In this document: one piece after another, positions 30,323-39,130 of the stretch | Layout: every line of letters starts with the position of its first letter | How positions within the stretch are numbered: position 1 is the first letter of the stretch | The notes under the pieces: model-generated | The model's input: the letters and a program-made list of their open reading frames with translations, nothing else | Databases searched by the model: none | What the model was told of the DNA's origin: nothing | Assembly (NCBI RefSeq): GCF_003987495.1 | Contig: NZ_NGJU01000001.1 | Location: 1-64,000 of the forward strand | Direction: 5' to 3' | DNA length: 64,000 nucleotides | Origin: Vagococcus salmoninarum | Lineage (GTDB): Bacteria > Bacillota > Bacilli > Lactobacillales > Vagococcaceae | Position numbers and translations under genes: made by a program

Positions 30323-30562
30323 ATGAATATTATTGCTGGTTATCGAAGAATGTTAGGATATACTCAAAATGATATAGCGCAATTACTAAAAATAAGTAAG
30401 CAATCTTATTGGTTAAAAGAGAATGGTCGAGTGGCTTTTTCTGACAAGGAAAAAGTAATCTTTCGAAATTTATTAGTTTCGATATTTCCTGACATATCTA
30501 TTGATGAAATTTTTTTTGCACATTTGCAAAGAAATACAAAGAAAAACGATTTAGGAGGATAG
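30323..30562 (+). CDS. Cro-like small HTH protein
   Basis: The 79-residue protein is a single helix-turn-helix domain (YRRMLGYTQNDIAQLLKISKQSYWLKENGR), the first rightward gene across from the repressor. It likely acts like Cro or PICI Str in the switch. Ribosome binding site AAAGGGGGTGGG. Its C-terminal codons (LQRNTKKN) are written by the third operator copy at 30525-30544, so the coding sequence doubles as a binding site. Confidence 0.75.
   Translation: MNIIAGYRRMLGYTQNDIAQLLKISKQSYWLKENGRVAFSDKEKVIFRNLLVSIFPDISIDEIFFAHLQRNTKKNDLGG
30525..30544. promoter_or_regulatory. Intragenic third operator copy in the cro-like gene
   Basis: TGCAAAGAAATACAAAGAAA is identical to the copy at 30224-30243, about 300 bp away. 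It may allow looping or block transcription into the excisionase-like and replication genes. Confidence 0.55.
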
Positions 30563-30565
30563 TAT

Positions 30566-30847
30566 ATGGAGCTGAAAATTGATCATATAGAATTGTCCCA
30601 ACATGCAAGTGATTTATTTGTCTCTAGAGTAATTAGTGAAATAAAACCATCGTTGGAAGCGATCGCAAAACAACTAATTCAAAAAGAATGGTTATCGCTA
30701 GGAGAAGCTGCCGAATATATTGGAGTATCAAGAAGCACATTAGCAACACACTTTGTTAATAAAGGGTTAGCAGTTTCAAAAATACAACAAGTAAAACGAA
30801 TCTCGAAAAAAGATATAGATGAATTTTTAAATGAAAATAGAATTTAG
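30566..30847 (+). CDS. Excisionase/AlpA-like HTH protein
   Basis: The 93-residue protein has a C-terminal excisionase-type winged HTH (EWLSLGEAAEYIGVSRSTLATHFVNKGLAVSK) and a helical N-terminus. It lies three bases after the cro-like stop with ribosome binding site TAGGAGG. By position it corresponds to the xis/alpA gene of PICIs and could direct excision with the integrase, activate early genes, or both. Confidence 0.65.
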   Translation: MELKIDHIELSQHASDLFVSRVISEIKPSLEAIAKQLIQKEWLSLGEAAEYIGVSRSTLATHFVNKGLAVSKIQQVKRISKKDIDEFLNENRI

Positions 30848-30848
30848 T

Positions 30849-30902
30849 CTAGCTGGGGGCGAGAAATAAAAAAAACACTAAAGGATAGCCGTCCAATAGT
30901 GT
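30849..30902. repeat. TAGCTGGGGGC repeat, copy 2, followed by a hairpin
   Basis: CTAGCTGGGGGC at 30849-30860 is identical to copy 1. It is followed by a dyad with arms AACACTA and TAGTGTT (about 30873-30902) without a clear T run, which may weaken read-through into the replication genes. Confidence 0.4.
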
Positions 30903-30967
30903 TAGGGGTAAAGAATATTTGTATGAACTTTACCTCTCTATCATAACAAAGAAAGAGGGAAATTGAA

Positions 30968-31246
30968 ATGAAGAAGAATAAATTAGTATCAGATTATGCG
31001 TGTGAGGTTGCGGATGTTACAAGTCAAATAGGACTACTAGAAAACTATTTAAGTTGTTTAGCTTTACAGGGAAGTCAGAAAAATCATGAGTTAGTATTAT
31101 TTTCCTTATTTAATGAGAAAGGCTTATCGAATGCCACGGAATCATTAAAGATGATGAGTGAAAAAATTCAAAGTATCGCTGACATTCTAGTGGATTGCGA
31201 AGCAGAGGTAGTGAGAGGTGAGACTTATGGAATTACTCACTCTTAA
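30968..31246 (+). CDS. Hypothetical satellite protein, 92 residues
   Basis: A mainly helical small protein without a domain that I recognise (LVSDYACEVADVTSQIGLLENYLSCLALQGS). Ribosome binding site AGAGGGAAA. It is followed with a short overlap by the primase gene and is likely part of the replication module. Confidence 0.65.
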   Translation: MKKNKLVSDYACEVADVTSQIGLLENYLSCLALQGSQKNHELVLFSLFNEKGLSNATESLKMMSEKIQSIADILVDCEAEVVRGETYGITHS

Positions 31247-32066
31247 AGCAGCACTAAGTTATGCGGAAAATAGTTATCCAATCATACCATTATATCCAAA
31301 TACTAAAATACCTTGTAAAACTAGTGATTTCTCGAATGGTTTTCATTCAGCGACAACTAACCAAGAAATGATTTTAGATCATTGGAATCAAGAAAAAAAC
31401 GTATCATGCAATATAGGTTTACAGGTTGGAAAAGAAACAGGTCTAGTTATCCTTGATATTGATGTCCATGGTGAAAATGGTTTTGAAACATTAGAAGTGC
31501 TAGAAAATCACTTTGAGAAGTTGCCCAATACTTTGATTATTGATACTCCTACAGGAGGAAGACATTACTATTTTAATTATCCGAGTAATGTTACGATCCA
31601 ACGTCAAATTAACGCCTTCAAAGGAATAGATATTTTAGTAGACGGATATGTGGTAGCACCACCTTCTCATATAGATGGGAAAGCATATAAAAGAATAAGC
31701 GGTAAATTACCAGAGTTAGCCGAGTTTCCTCAATTTTTACTAGATTCCTTAGAAGCAAGTGCGGATAATTACCCATCTAGTAAGTTGGAAATGCCACAGA
31801 ATCAACCTATGACACAAGGGAAACCGAAGTATACGGCAAAATTCTTAACTGAAATGGTTGAAGGTTCAAAGACTGGTGGTAGAAATGATTTTCTTATGAG
31901 ATTTATAGCCAAGTGCTTATCCTTAGGAACTGACTTAGAGACAATCTATACCTTAGTTTTAGTTGTAAATGATAATTTCATTGACGTACCACTTGATGAA
32001 AAAGAAGTAAATACTATTTTTAAAAGTATTGTGAAAAAGCACTTACAGAAAGTAAAAAGCATTTAA
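31227..32066 (+). CDS. Bifunctional primase-polymerase (Prim-Pol/AEP type)
   Basis: The 279-residue archaeo-eukaryotic-type primase-polymerase has the acidic metal motif LVILDIDVHG near residue 75 and the nucleotide-binding DTPTGGRHYYF near residue 110. The third motif region is around FKGIDILVDGYVVAPPS. A C-terminal primase helical domain (GGRNDFLMRFIAKCL) follows. I start at the ATG at 31227, after GAGAGGTGAG, rather than the GTG at 31218 inside it. It forms a pri-rep pair with the next gene and primes satellite replication. Confidence 0.87.
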   Translation: MELLTLKAALSYAENSYPIIPLYPNTKIPCKTSDFSNGFHSATTNQEMILDHWNQEKNVSCNIGLQVGKETGLVILDIDVHGENGFETLEVLENHFEKLPNTLIIDTPTGGRHYYFNYPSNVTIQRQINAFKGIDILVDGYVVAPPSHIDGKAYKRISGKLPELAEFPQFLLDSLEASADNYPSSKLEMPQNQPMTQGKPKYTAKFLTEMVEGSKTGGRNDFLMRFIAKCLSLGTDLETIYTLVLVVNDNFIDVPLDEKEVNTIFKSIVKKHLQKVKSI

Positions 32067-32084
32067 AGAAAGTGGGGTGATTAC

Positions 32085-33500
32085 TTGAAAGAAGTGAATG
32101 AAAATATTGTTGAGTTTATTCAAAAAGCTAAACCAGCGTTAGAAAAAAAAATTTCAGATACGCCAAGTTGGTTAGTTACTGATGAAAAAGGGGTAGAAAA
32201 AGTAGTTGCTCAAAAATTAGCTCATGTCCTTATGAAAGAAATACCAATCATCAGAGTGAGTTCCTTCTCACAGGGCGCAAGATTCGACAAGGTGACAGGT
32301 ACATGGCGAATGGATAACTTATCCGAGTATTTGGACAGTGTCATTACAGACGAGCTAGAGAGCGTGGGCAAGTGGTCTCAAAGCAAACTAGCCGAGGTCA
32401 AACGATTTATTATGATTAAAACGTATGATAGAGAAGCAAAAAGCAATCCGTTTGACCACAGTAAGCCACATCTTGTTAGTTTTAAAAATGGTACTTACAA
32501 TTTTAAGACGCAGCAGTTGCAGCCGCACAATCCAAAAGATTACATTTTCCAAAGTCATAATTTTGAGTTGGATATAAATGAAGAACACCTACCAACTAAA
32601 ACATTATCTTGGCTTGAAGAGTTAACTGGAGATAATACAAGCGCCAAGTATTTAATTGAAATGATAGGTTACTGCTTTTATAGAAGCTATGCGCCCTTTC
32701 AGTCCATTACTATATTAATTGGTGCAGGAGGGAATGGGAAATCAGTTTTCTTGAATCACTTAACAAAGGTCTTAAATGATGAAAATGTTTCTAACGCTTC
32801 ATTGACTGATCTAGGTAACAAAAATAATAGATTTGCTACCAGTATGTTATATCAAAAGTTAGCTAATATATTCGCTGATATTTCAGCAGATTTCATAGAT
32901 TCGACAGGATTGTTAAAAGCATTGACCGGAAACGATATGTTATTTGCAGAATATAAGGGGCAAGATCCTTTTATGTTTAAGAACTTTGCTAAATTGATAT
33001 TTTCGGCCAATACTCTCCCGCAATTTAATGATTTTAGTTTGGGATTTGACCGCAGATTATACGTTGTACCATTCAACGTTGTGATAGGCAAAGAGTTTAA
33101 GCAAAAACATGATTTAAAAGCGATTGAACAAGAGATACCACAGTTTGCCTACTATTGCTTAAAAGCGTTCAGTGAAGCAATGGAACGAGGGCAATTGAGC
33201 TTGTCAGAGCCAATGATTAAAGCTAAGGAAGAATGGTTGAAGGAAGCCAATCACTTATCACGATTCATTGATGATTATTGCAGAATTGATGAAGAAGCTA
33301 AGACAGGAGACTCTACTAGAAATATTTTTGATAAGTACCGAGATTTTTGTTTTGATGAAAATATTAAGAGTTTGTCACAGCCAAAATTCAATCGGCAGCT
33401 TGAAAATCTAGGAATAATTAAAAAAACAATACGACAAGATAATACTAGAGTTGCAAGATATATAAAATTATTTTTAAAGAATGACTATGATTTAGATTAG
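32085..33500 (+). CDS. D5-type phage/plasmid primase-helicase (SF3 ATPase)
   Basis: The 471-residue protein has a D5_N domain (about 150-250) and a C-terminal superfamily 3 helicase with Walker A ILIGAGGNGKSVFLNHL near residue 212. Walker B/B' surroundings are KLANIFADISADF and the sensor region is KLIFSANTLPQF. A winged-helix tail (LSQPKFNRQLENLGI) can bind origin repeats. It starts with TTG after AAGTGGGGTG. It is the replicative helicase/initiator of the satellite; the repeats just downstream are the likely origin. Confidence 0.9.
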   Translation: MKEVNENIVEFIQKAKPALEKKISDTPSWLVTDEKGVEKVVAQKLAHVLMKEIPIIRVSSFSQGARFDKVTGTWRMDNLSEYLDSVITDELESVGKWSQSKLAEVKRFIMIKTYDREAKSNPFDHSKPHLVSFKNGTYNFKTQQLQPHNPKDYIFQSHNFELDINEEHLPTKTLSWLEELTGDNTSAKYLIEMIGYCFYRSYAPFQSITILIGAGGNGKSVFLNHLTKVLNDENVSNASLTDLGNKNNRFATSMLYQKLANIFADISADFIDSTGLLKALTGNDMLFAEYKGQDPFMFKNFAKLIFSANTLPQFNDFSLGFDRRLYVVPFNVVIGKEFKQKHDLKAIEQEIPQFAYYCLKAFSEAMERGQLSLSEPMIKAKEEWLKEANHLSRFIDDYCRIDEEAKTGDSTRNIFDKYRDFCFDENIKSLSQPKFNRQLENLGIIKKTIRQDNTRVARYIKLFLKNDYDLD

Positions 33501-33802
33501 TTGTTGAGAGCAGAAGTGAGAAAACACCCTACCACTCATGCCATAGGTTGAAAAGGTTGATGTAGCAACGTTTTACTAAGTCGGTAATAATGGTAAGACC
33601 ATGCCACCCACTTTTTCAACACCATGCCGGCACGAGTGGTAAAAATGGAGTGGCATGGTCATGGTGTCAAATAAGATGATTGCAAACGTTGATATAACAG
33701 TGTTAGTAAGAGGTGGTAGGGGTGGCATGGCGTTTCCCCACTACCGACCGCTACAATAAATATCCTTAAATAAATATATTAAATAATAGAAAGAGTGATG
33801 AT
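33501..33802. other. Probable replication origin of the satellite
   Basis: This 302-bp non-coding stretch after the helicase gene holds several copies of CCATGCCAC or its complement. Copies are at 33599-33607 and 33622-33628 forward, 33650-33658 and 33722-33730 inverted, and a partial one at 33537-33542, together with CTACCAC/GTGGTAG and AACGTT-containing repeats. Such inverted iterons next to pri-rep genes are where PICI origins lie. The sequence is locally richer in G+C than its flanks. Confidence 0.6.
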
Positions 33803-34165
33803 ATGTTAAACATTATTTCAGTTGATGAAATGCCAAATGAGAAACAAATAGATCAAGCAGAAAGACTTTTATTCTTAACAATGGAAGCGACTAAAGATTA
33901 TGTGGTAAATGAAAAGGAAGGCAGTAAAAGCATTTATGCAAATTTAATGATGGGATTGCTTAACACGTTAAGGAATGATAGTAATTTCCCAGATGATGTA
34001 CAAGAGGTGGAACATTTAGTAAATGTTATTTTTCAAGAATATTTAGAAAAAGGAATGCCAAGCGGAAAGCTTGATGACACTTATAATTTAATGGTACTTA
34101 GAATGACAATGGCGCTTGCTTGTAATAAGGAAGTTATGGCGTTATGTAAGAAAGCTTTCAATTAA
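33803..34165 (+). CDS. Hypothetical satellite protein, 120 residues
   Basis: An acidic, helical protein (LINTLRN-type helices, many Glu/Asp) without a recognised domain. It is the first gene after the origin region, with ribosome binding site AGAAAGAGTGATG. By place it could be involved in head assembly, packaging interference or regulation, but nothing in the sequence decides this. Confidence 0.6.
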   Translation: MLNIISVDEMPNEKQIDQAERLLFLTMEATKDYVVNEKEGSKSIYANLMMGLLNTLRNDSNFPDDVQEVEHLVNVIFQEYLEKGMPSGKLDDTYNLMVLRMTMALACNKEVMALCKKAFN

Positions 34166-34306
34166 AAGTATAAAAAACAAGCAAAAGTATTATTTTTTTA
34201 AAAGTGAGTTCCAGCATACTGACACAAGGGTTACAGCGATATTGGACTACTTGTGATTATGTAGTGTAATCAACAGTAATCGAAAGTGAATTTTAAGGAG
34301 GAAGAA

Positions 34307-34537
34307 ATGTTAAAACTAGTATGGGTTCCTAAAGAATTTAAAGGTTTCAGTTTTACAGGGTTTCACAATGAAATGAAAGAAACAATGAAGGAGGTTAAGA
34401 AAAGGCAACATGAGACTCATAAGATGTACGCAGATATGCTTATTATGCAAAATAAAGCGGCTAAACTTTCAGAGGAAGAAGCTGCTCATAATATTAAAGT
34501 AATTGTGGACTGGATGGAAAAAGAATTAGAATTATAA
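34307..34537 (+). CDS. Hypothetical satellite protein, 76 residues
   Basis: A charged helical protein (KKRQHETHKMYADML). The ATG at 34307 follows a perfect AAGGAGG; the longer GTG-started frame would place that site inside the gene. No domain is recognised. Confidence 0.6.
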   Translation: MLKLVWVPKEFKGFSFTGFHNEMKETMKEVKKRQHETHKMYADMLIMQNKAAKLSEEEAAHNIKVIVDWMEKELEL

Positions 34538-34555
34538 ACTAAAGGAGAGAAAATA

Positions 34556-34759
34556 ATGATAAACATTGAGAAACAAAAATACGATGAAGCGATGGATTTA
34601 ATTGACGAACTACTAAGGCTTTCAATCTACGGAGAGTCTGATGAGAATTACGAACATAAGGTACGTGAAGCTTTGAGGTTAGCAGTTGAACTATTAGATG
34701 ATGGTACAGACAGAGAAATTTATCGAAAACACAAAGGACTTAATGAAACCCAAAATTAG
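34556..34759 (+). CDS. Hypothetical satellite protein, 67 residues
   Basis: A small acidic helical protein (EAMDLIDELLRLSIYGES) with ribosome binding site AAAGGAGAG. Its end overlaps the HNH gene start by 17 bases, so the two are likely coupled. Function unknown. Confidence 0.6.
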   Translation: MINIEKQKYDEAMDLIDELLRLSIYGESDENYEHKVREALRLAVELLDDGTDREIYRKHKGLNETQN

Positions 34760-35138
34760 ATGTAATGGTGGAGGTTGTCGGAAGCTGATAGACTTTGATA
34801 AAACTTATTGTGACAAACATCAACCTAAGAGAGTTTATCATCAAGAGGAATACTGGGAACGTAAAGAGAAGGAAGGTAGATACTTTGCCTTCTACCGTTC
34901 CAAGTCGTGGCGGAAAGCGTCTGAGCTATATAGAATAAATCAACCTTGTTGCGAAGATTGTTTAATTGAAGGAACGATCCGTAAAGTTGACGTAGTGGAT
35001 CATACAGTGGAGCTAAGAGATAATTGGGATAAGCGGTTAGATGAATCAAACTACCGCTCACTGTGCCACTTCCACCATAACCGCAAGACACAAAGGGAAA
35101 GAATGAGGCGTGAGAAAGAAAAAAGAGACACCCACTAA
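34743..35138 (+). CDS. HNH endonuclease of the packaging module
   Basis: The 131-residue HNH nuclease has Cys pairs for a structural zinc (GGGCRKL..TYCDKH and PCCEDCL) and the active-site segment VDHTVELRD..NYRSLCHFHHNRKT. I start at the ATG at 34743 (AAAGGA five bases before) rather than the upstream frame. In phages and cf-PICIs, an HNH next to TerS helps TerL cut cos-type ends. That implies cos packaging here. Confidence 0.85.
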   Translation: MKPKIRCNGGGCRKLIDFDKTYCDKHQPKRVYHQEEYWERKEKEGRYFAFYRSKSWRKASELYRINQPCCEDCLIEGTIRKVDVVDHTVELRDNWDKRLDESNYRSLCHFHHNRKTQRERMRREKEKRDTH

Positions 35139-35290
35139 GGAATGCCCCCGTCGGTTCGGGTTCTAAAGAACCGATGATGATACCTTCTTTTTCAAAATAA
35201 GCCTATTCCAAAGTTATTGGTGGTAAGTTGTTAGTAGCTACTACCGTTTACTAATGTAATCGCAAGTGGTATAATGAAAGTAGGAGTTAT
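35139..35290. other. Possible cos site region
   Basis: Just after the HNH gene is a nested dyad: TCGGTTC (35151-35157) and GAACCGA (35168-35174), with GGTTC-TAAA-GAACC inside it, in a locally GC-rich CCCCCGTCGG context. Between HNH and TerS is where cos sites are expected. The exact cut cannot be read. Confidence 0.35.
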
Positions 35291-35431
35291 ATGAATGAAA
35301 AAATAGTAGTACCGTCTACAGATGGTACAAAAGAACAGATAAGCTTACCTAATTACGGCGAAATTATTATCACTGTCAGAAATGGGAAAGTCACCAATAT
35401 TAGAACGGTAAACGATAAAAAAATATGTTGA
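35291..35431 (+). CDS. DUF2292-like small protein, 46 residues
   Basis: A 46-residue frame with ribosome binding site AGGAG four bases before the ATG. Its core YGEIIITVRNGKVTNIRTV resembles DUF2292 small proteins (a YGSIEITVHDGKV-type motif) common in phages and Bacillus. It is easily missed because of its size. A terminator follows. Function unknown. Confidence 0.6.
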   Translation: MNEKIVVPSTDGTKEQISLPNYGEIIITVRNGKVTNIRTVNDKKIC

Positions 35432-35453
35432 TATACACCTAAATAGCAAAGCT

Positions 35454-35502
35454 AAGGATGTATTACTAGATGATTGTTTTCATTTGGTAGTGCATCCTTT
35501 TT
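35454..35502 (+). terminator. Terminator before the terminase genes
   Basis: AAGGATG / CATCCTT ends of a long stem with G-U pairs, followed by TTTTT. It separates the HNH/DUF2292 unit from terS. Confidence 0.7.
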
Positions 35503-35605
35503 AGTTCCTTGAAAACTGAATAAAGCAGAAGTATGAAAATGCAGCCCTCTGACACGATAGAGACCAGCGAAAAACTGCTTATAAAAAATAGAAAGGAGAA
35601 TAATT

Positions 35606-36085
35606 ATGACTAAACCAGTTAAATTATTAGAAGGTACACGACAGCATTTGTCATTAGAGGAACGATCACAACGAAAAGAAGCGAAAAATGAGTTATTTAA
35701 ACAACAGCCGTTAATCAGTCACCCCCCTAGTTGGTTGCCCCAGTCAGCAGTTAGTGAATGGAATCGACTAATACCAGTCTTAAAAAAAGATTTCCCTATT
35801 TCTGAAACAGATTACAGTTTGTTAGTTGCGTACTGTTTATCTTATTCAAGGATAAAAACGGCAGAAGGTGAGATTAGAAAGTTTGGTACGTTTGTCACCA
35901 GTGATAAAACAGGTATCACACAGGCTAACCCAGCGGTTAAAGTACAGTCTCAAGCAATGAAAGATTTAAAATCAGCTGCCAGCTCTTTAGGTATGACTTT
36001 AGAAGCCAGAGCAAAACTTGCCCTAAATAAAGCCAAAACGGAAAAACCGAGTGATCCTTTCGAGAGGTTACTAAATGACGGTTAA
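35606..36085 (+). CDS. terS: Terminase small subunit (P27 family)
   Basis: The 159-residue protein shows the P27-family pattern: a basic N-terminus and PPSWLPQSAVSEWNRLIPVLKK, then the helical DYSLLVAYCLSYSRIKTAEGEI and a C-terminal DPFERLL. It recognises satellite DNA (cos) and brings it to TerL. Having its own TerS lets the satellite package itself specifically. It overlaps terL by 11 bases. Confidence 0.88.
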   Translation: MTKPVKLLEGTRQHLSLEERSQRKEAKNELFKQQPLISHPPSWLPQSAVSEWNRLIPVLKKDFPISETDYSLLVAYCLSYSRIKTAEGEIRKFGTFVTSDKTGITQANPAVKVQSQAMKDLKSAASSLGMTLEARAKLALNKAKTEKPSDPFERLLNDG

Positions 36086-37784
36086 CTTTGCCTTAGATTA
36101 CGCTGATAAGGTGTTAGCTGGGGATATTATAGCCGGTCAAAAAATCATTCAAGCGGTCACTCGATTTAAAAATGATTTAAAAAGGTCTGAACAAGCCGAC
36201 TTTCCTTACTATTTCAATAATGAAGTTGCTAACCAATCAATTCATTTTATGGAAATGTTGCCAGGGACTGACGGACAAAAAATAAACATGTTGCTCTTTC
36301 AAAAGTGGTTAATTGCTGAACTCAATGGCTGGCGAGAGAAAAAAACAGAGAACAGACGGTATAATAGAGCGTTTATCTCAATGAGCCGTAAGAATGGGAA
36401 AACTTATCTTGTGAGTGGTATGGGTTCAAATGCGTTACTTATGGAGAAAGAGCCAGCAGAAGGTAGGCAAATTCTATTTGTTTCTAATGCCTTAAAGCAG
36501 TCCAAAATTGGTTATAACATGATGGCAAACGGTTTGCGTAAAGTAACGAAGCAATCAAAATATATGCGGCAGCGATTAAAAATATTGAACTCACAAATTA
36601 CAGATTTAGATAGTAATAGCTTTGCCATAGCTTTAGCGTCTGAAACAAGTACACTAGACGGTTTTGGAGCTACGACAGCCATATTAGATGAATGGCACGA
36701 AGCAAAGGACAGGAAAGTCTACAACGTCATTAAATCAGGTATGGGCAATCAAAAAAATGGATTACTTGCAGTTGTTTCAACAGCAGGACTTAATATCAAT
36801 GTTCCAATGTATGAGGAATACGAGTTTCTTACTAAAGTTTTAGAAGCAAAAGAAGAAGCTGATCGTTACTTCATTGCTATATGGGAACTTGACGACAAGG
36901 AAGAAATTCATGATGAGAGGTTATACATTAAAGCTAATCCTATTTTTGAAAGTGAAGCGATCAAGCAAACGATGATTCAGGCGATACGTGATGATGTGGC
37001 ATTAGGTATCAAGCAAAATAACTTAAATTCGGTGCTAGTGAAGAACTTTAACTTATGGCTACAAGCGTCAGATGATAGTTACGTCGCAGCCGAAGATTGG
37101 AATGCTACTGAAATTGAAAGTGAGAATATTCAAGGTAAAGACGTTTATGTGGGAATTGATTTATCAAAAACCAATGATTTAACGAGCTTGTCTTGGATAG
37201 TACCACTTGAAGATAATCAGTTGTATTGTGATAGTCACTCGTTTATAGGCACAAAGTACGGGCTACAAGACAAAATAAGACGTGATGGCATTGACTATAT
37301 CCAACGTGAAAAACTAGGAGAATGTACCATTACTTCATTAGAAAGTGGCATTATCGACTATGAAGAAGTCTTTCGTTGGTTGATTGATTTCATACAAGAA
37401 AACGACTTGAATGTACTAGGTATTTGTTACGATTCTTGGAACGCCAACAGTTTAATTAGTCGTTTTGAGAAAAATAATTATCCGTTAATTGAAGTAAGGC
37501 AAGGGGCTAGGACACTGAACACACCAACAAGAACGTTTCGAGAGCAGTTATACGATGGGAAGTTGTTACACCCAGCGAATAAGTTACTGACTCATGCCGT
37601 GAATAATGCCATCTTAAAGGAAGATAATAACGGCATTCAAATTAATAAGGCGAAAAACTCAAATCGAATTGACCCTATTGTCGCTTTGATGAATGCCTAC
37701 ACAGAAGCAATGTTCTACTTTGAAGAAACGGAAGGGAGGGAAGCTGATAATGAATTTTACACATCTGAAAACTTTAGTTTTTAA
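36075..37784 (+). CDS. terL: Terminase large subunit
   Basis: This 569-residue packaging ATPase-nuclease has an ATPase domain with a Walker A-like SMSRKNGKTYLVSG near residue 103 and Walker B ATTAILDEWHE near residue 200. A C-terminal RNase H-type nuclease has acidic motifs VYVGIDLSKTNDL and GICYDSWNAN. The length and motifs are normal for HK97-like terminases used with an HNH partner. It pumps DNA into the prohead through the portal encoded next. Confidence 0.93.
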   Translation: MTVNFALDYADKVLAGDIIAGQKIIQAVTRFKNDLKRSEQADFPYYFNNEVANQSIHFMEMLPGTDGQKINMLLFQKWLIAELNGWREKKTENRRYNRAFISMSRKNGKTYLVSGMGSNALLMEKEPAEGRQILFVSNALKQSKIGYNMMANGLRKVTKQSKYMRQRLKILNSQITDLDSNSFAIALASETSTLDGFGATTAILDEWHEAKDRKVYNVIKSGMGNQKNGLLAVVSTAGLNINVPMYEEYEFLTKVLEAKEEADRYFIAIWELDDKEEIHDERLYIKANPIFESEAIKQTMIQAIRDDVALGIKQNNLNSVLVKNFNLWLQASDDSYVAAEDWNATEIESENIQGKDVYVGIDLSKTNDLTSLSWIVPLEDNQLYCDSHSFIGTKYGLQDKIRRDGIDYIQREKLGECTITSLESGIIDYEEVFRWLIDFIQENDLNVLGICYDSWNANSLISRFEKNNYPLIEVRQGARTLNTPTRTFREQLYDGKLLHPANKLLTHAVNNAILKEDNNGIQINKAKNSNRIDPIVALMNAYTEAMFYFEETEGREADNEFYTSENFSF

Positions 37785-37923
37785 CCATATTCACACGCTA
37801 CTATTTTTAATCGGTCTTGTGATTGTACTTAGTGCTATTACATTGCTGACAAGTATGGAATGGGGCTTGTTGGCACTAGGGATAACACTCATAGGCGTTG
37901 CGTTAACATTAAACAATTATTAA
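37750..37923 (+). CDS. DUF1056-like small membrane protein
   Basis: A 57-residue protein with two hydrophobic segments (HTLLFLIGLVIVLSAITLL and WGLLALGITLIGVALTL). It starts at the ATG at 37750 after GGGAGGG and overlaps the terL end by 35 bases. Size, position between TerL and portal, and hydrophobicity fit the DUF1056 phage proteins. Its role is unknown. Confidence 0.6.
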   Translation: MNFTHLKTLVFNHIHTLLFLIGLVIVLSAITLLTSMEWGLLALGITLIGVALTLNNY

Positions 37924-37939
37924 GAAAGGAGGTAAATAC

Positions 37940-39130
37940 GTGGCACTTTTTAAAGCAAGAAGTATAAAAAAAACAACAGGCGATCCATTTCTTGATAGTG
38001 TGGTTAGTCTGACAAGTGACAATCAATCAGACTTTACAAGTATTCGGGCATTAAGAAACAGTGACGTTTTTACAGCTATTAAAGTGATTGCCAGTGACAT
38101 TGCGTCAAGTGAGTTACAACTTATCAAAAGTGGTTTAGTAGAGGAAGAAGCAAAATTATCTTATTTGATTAATGTTAAACCTAATCAATTGATGGACGGA
38201 TGGCATTTTAAGTTTGCTTTAGCAGCTAATATGCTTTTAAACGGTAATAGTTTTGCTGAAATTATCCGAAATGGTGAAGAAGTTGCTGAACTACGATTGT
38301 TGCTTAATTCAGAAGTAAGTTTAATTCAAAATGAAAATGGCACACTGACTTATGAGAAAAAAGAAGGCACTGCCAGTATAAAATTAGCTGCCCATGATGT
38401 GTTACATTTCAAGTATTTCTCACAAGATGGGATTGTTGGGTTGTCACCTTTACACAGTTTAAAAGATGAGTTGAATGTCCAAGAAGCAGGGAACAATACC
38501 TTGTATAATTTCTTCTCTAAAGGCGTAAACGGCAGCGGTATTCTAACCGTTCATAAGTCGGACTTAGATGGTAAGGCTAAAGAAGCAATCAGAAAGAAAT
38601 TTGAAGAAGCTAACGGCTCAAACGATGGCGAAAACTCATTACGAACCATCATATTAGATGAAACGATGGACTATAAAACATTAGAGATTAATACAGAAGT
38701 GTTAAAGCTGGTAAATTCTAATGATTGGACGACTAAACAAATTGCTAAAGTGTTTGGCATTAGTACTGATCGTTTGGGAGTGGAGCAGCAACATTCAAGT
38801 AATGTTCAAGCTAATTTAATGTACTTGCAAAATACGCTCATTCATTTCTTCTCGGTCTTCACTACAGAAATTAGAAGCAAGTTATTAGATGATAAAAAGT
38901 TGAGTGTCCGTTTTAATGCGGATCGTTTACTTGAAACTGACCCGCAATCAGTCTTAGAAACCACAATTAAGGCAGTACAAGGCTCACTCTTAACCATTAA
39001 TGAGGGGCGTAAAAAGATAGGGTTGCCAAAAGCAGATGGCGGAGACAGGCTACTAGTTAGCTTAAACTACACGCATTTGGACAACTTAGACACTTACCAA
39101 TTTAGAAAGGAGAATACAGTAGATGAGTAA
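37940..39130 (+). CDS. Phage portal protein (HK97 family)
   Basis: The 396-residue portal protein forms the DNA entry ring of the head. Typical stretches are ALRNSDVFTAIKVIASDIAS near the start, LNGNSFAEIIRNG, HDVLHFKYFSQDGIVGLSPL and the late QANLMYLQNTLIHFF. It starts with GTG after a full AAGGAGG. The stop overlaps the protease-capsid start by 8 bases, so translation is coupled. Confidence 0.93.
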   Translation: MALFKARSIKKTTGDPFLDSVVSLTSDNQSDFTSIRALRNSDVFTAIKVIASDIASSELQLIKSGLVEEEAKLSYLINVKPNQLMDGWHFKFALAANMLLNGNSFAEIIRNGEEVAELRLLLNSEVSLIQNENGTLTYEKKEGTASIKLAAHDVLHFKYFSQDGIVGLSPLHSLKDELNVQEAGNNTLYNFFSKGVNGSGILTVHKSDLDGKAKEAIRKKFEEANGSNDGENSLRTIILDETMDYKTLEINTEVLKLVNSNDWTTKQIAKVFGISTDRLGVEQQHSSNVQANLMYLQNTLIHFFSVFTTEIRSKLLDDKKLSVRFNADRLLETDPQSVLETTIKAVQGSLLTINEGRKKIGLPKADGGDRLLVSLNYTHLDNLDTYQFRKENTVDE

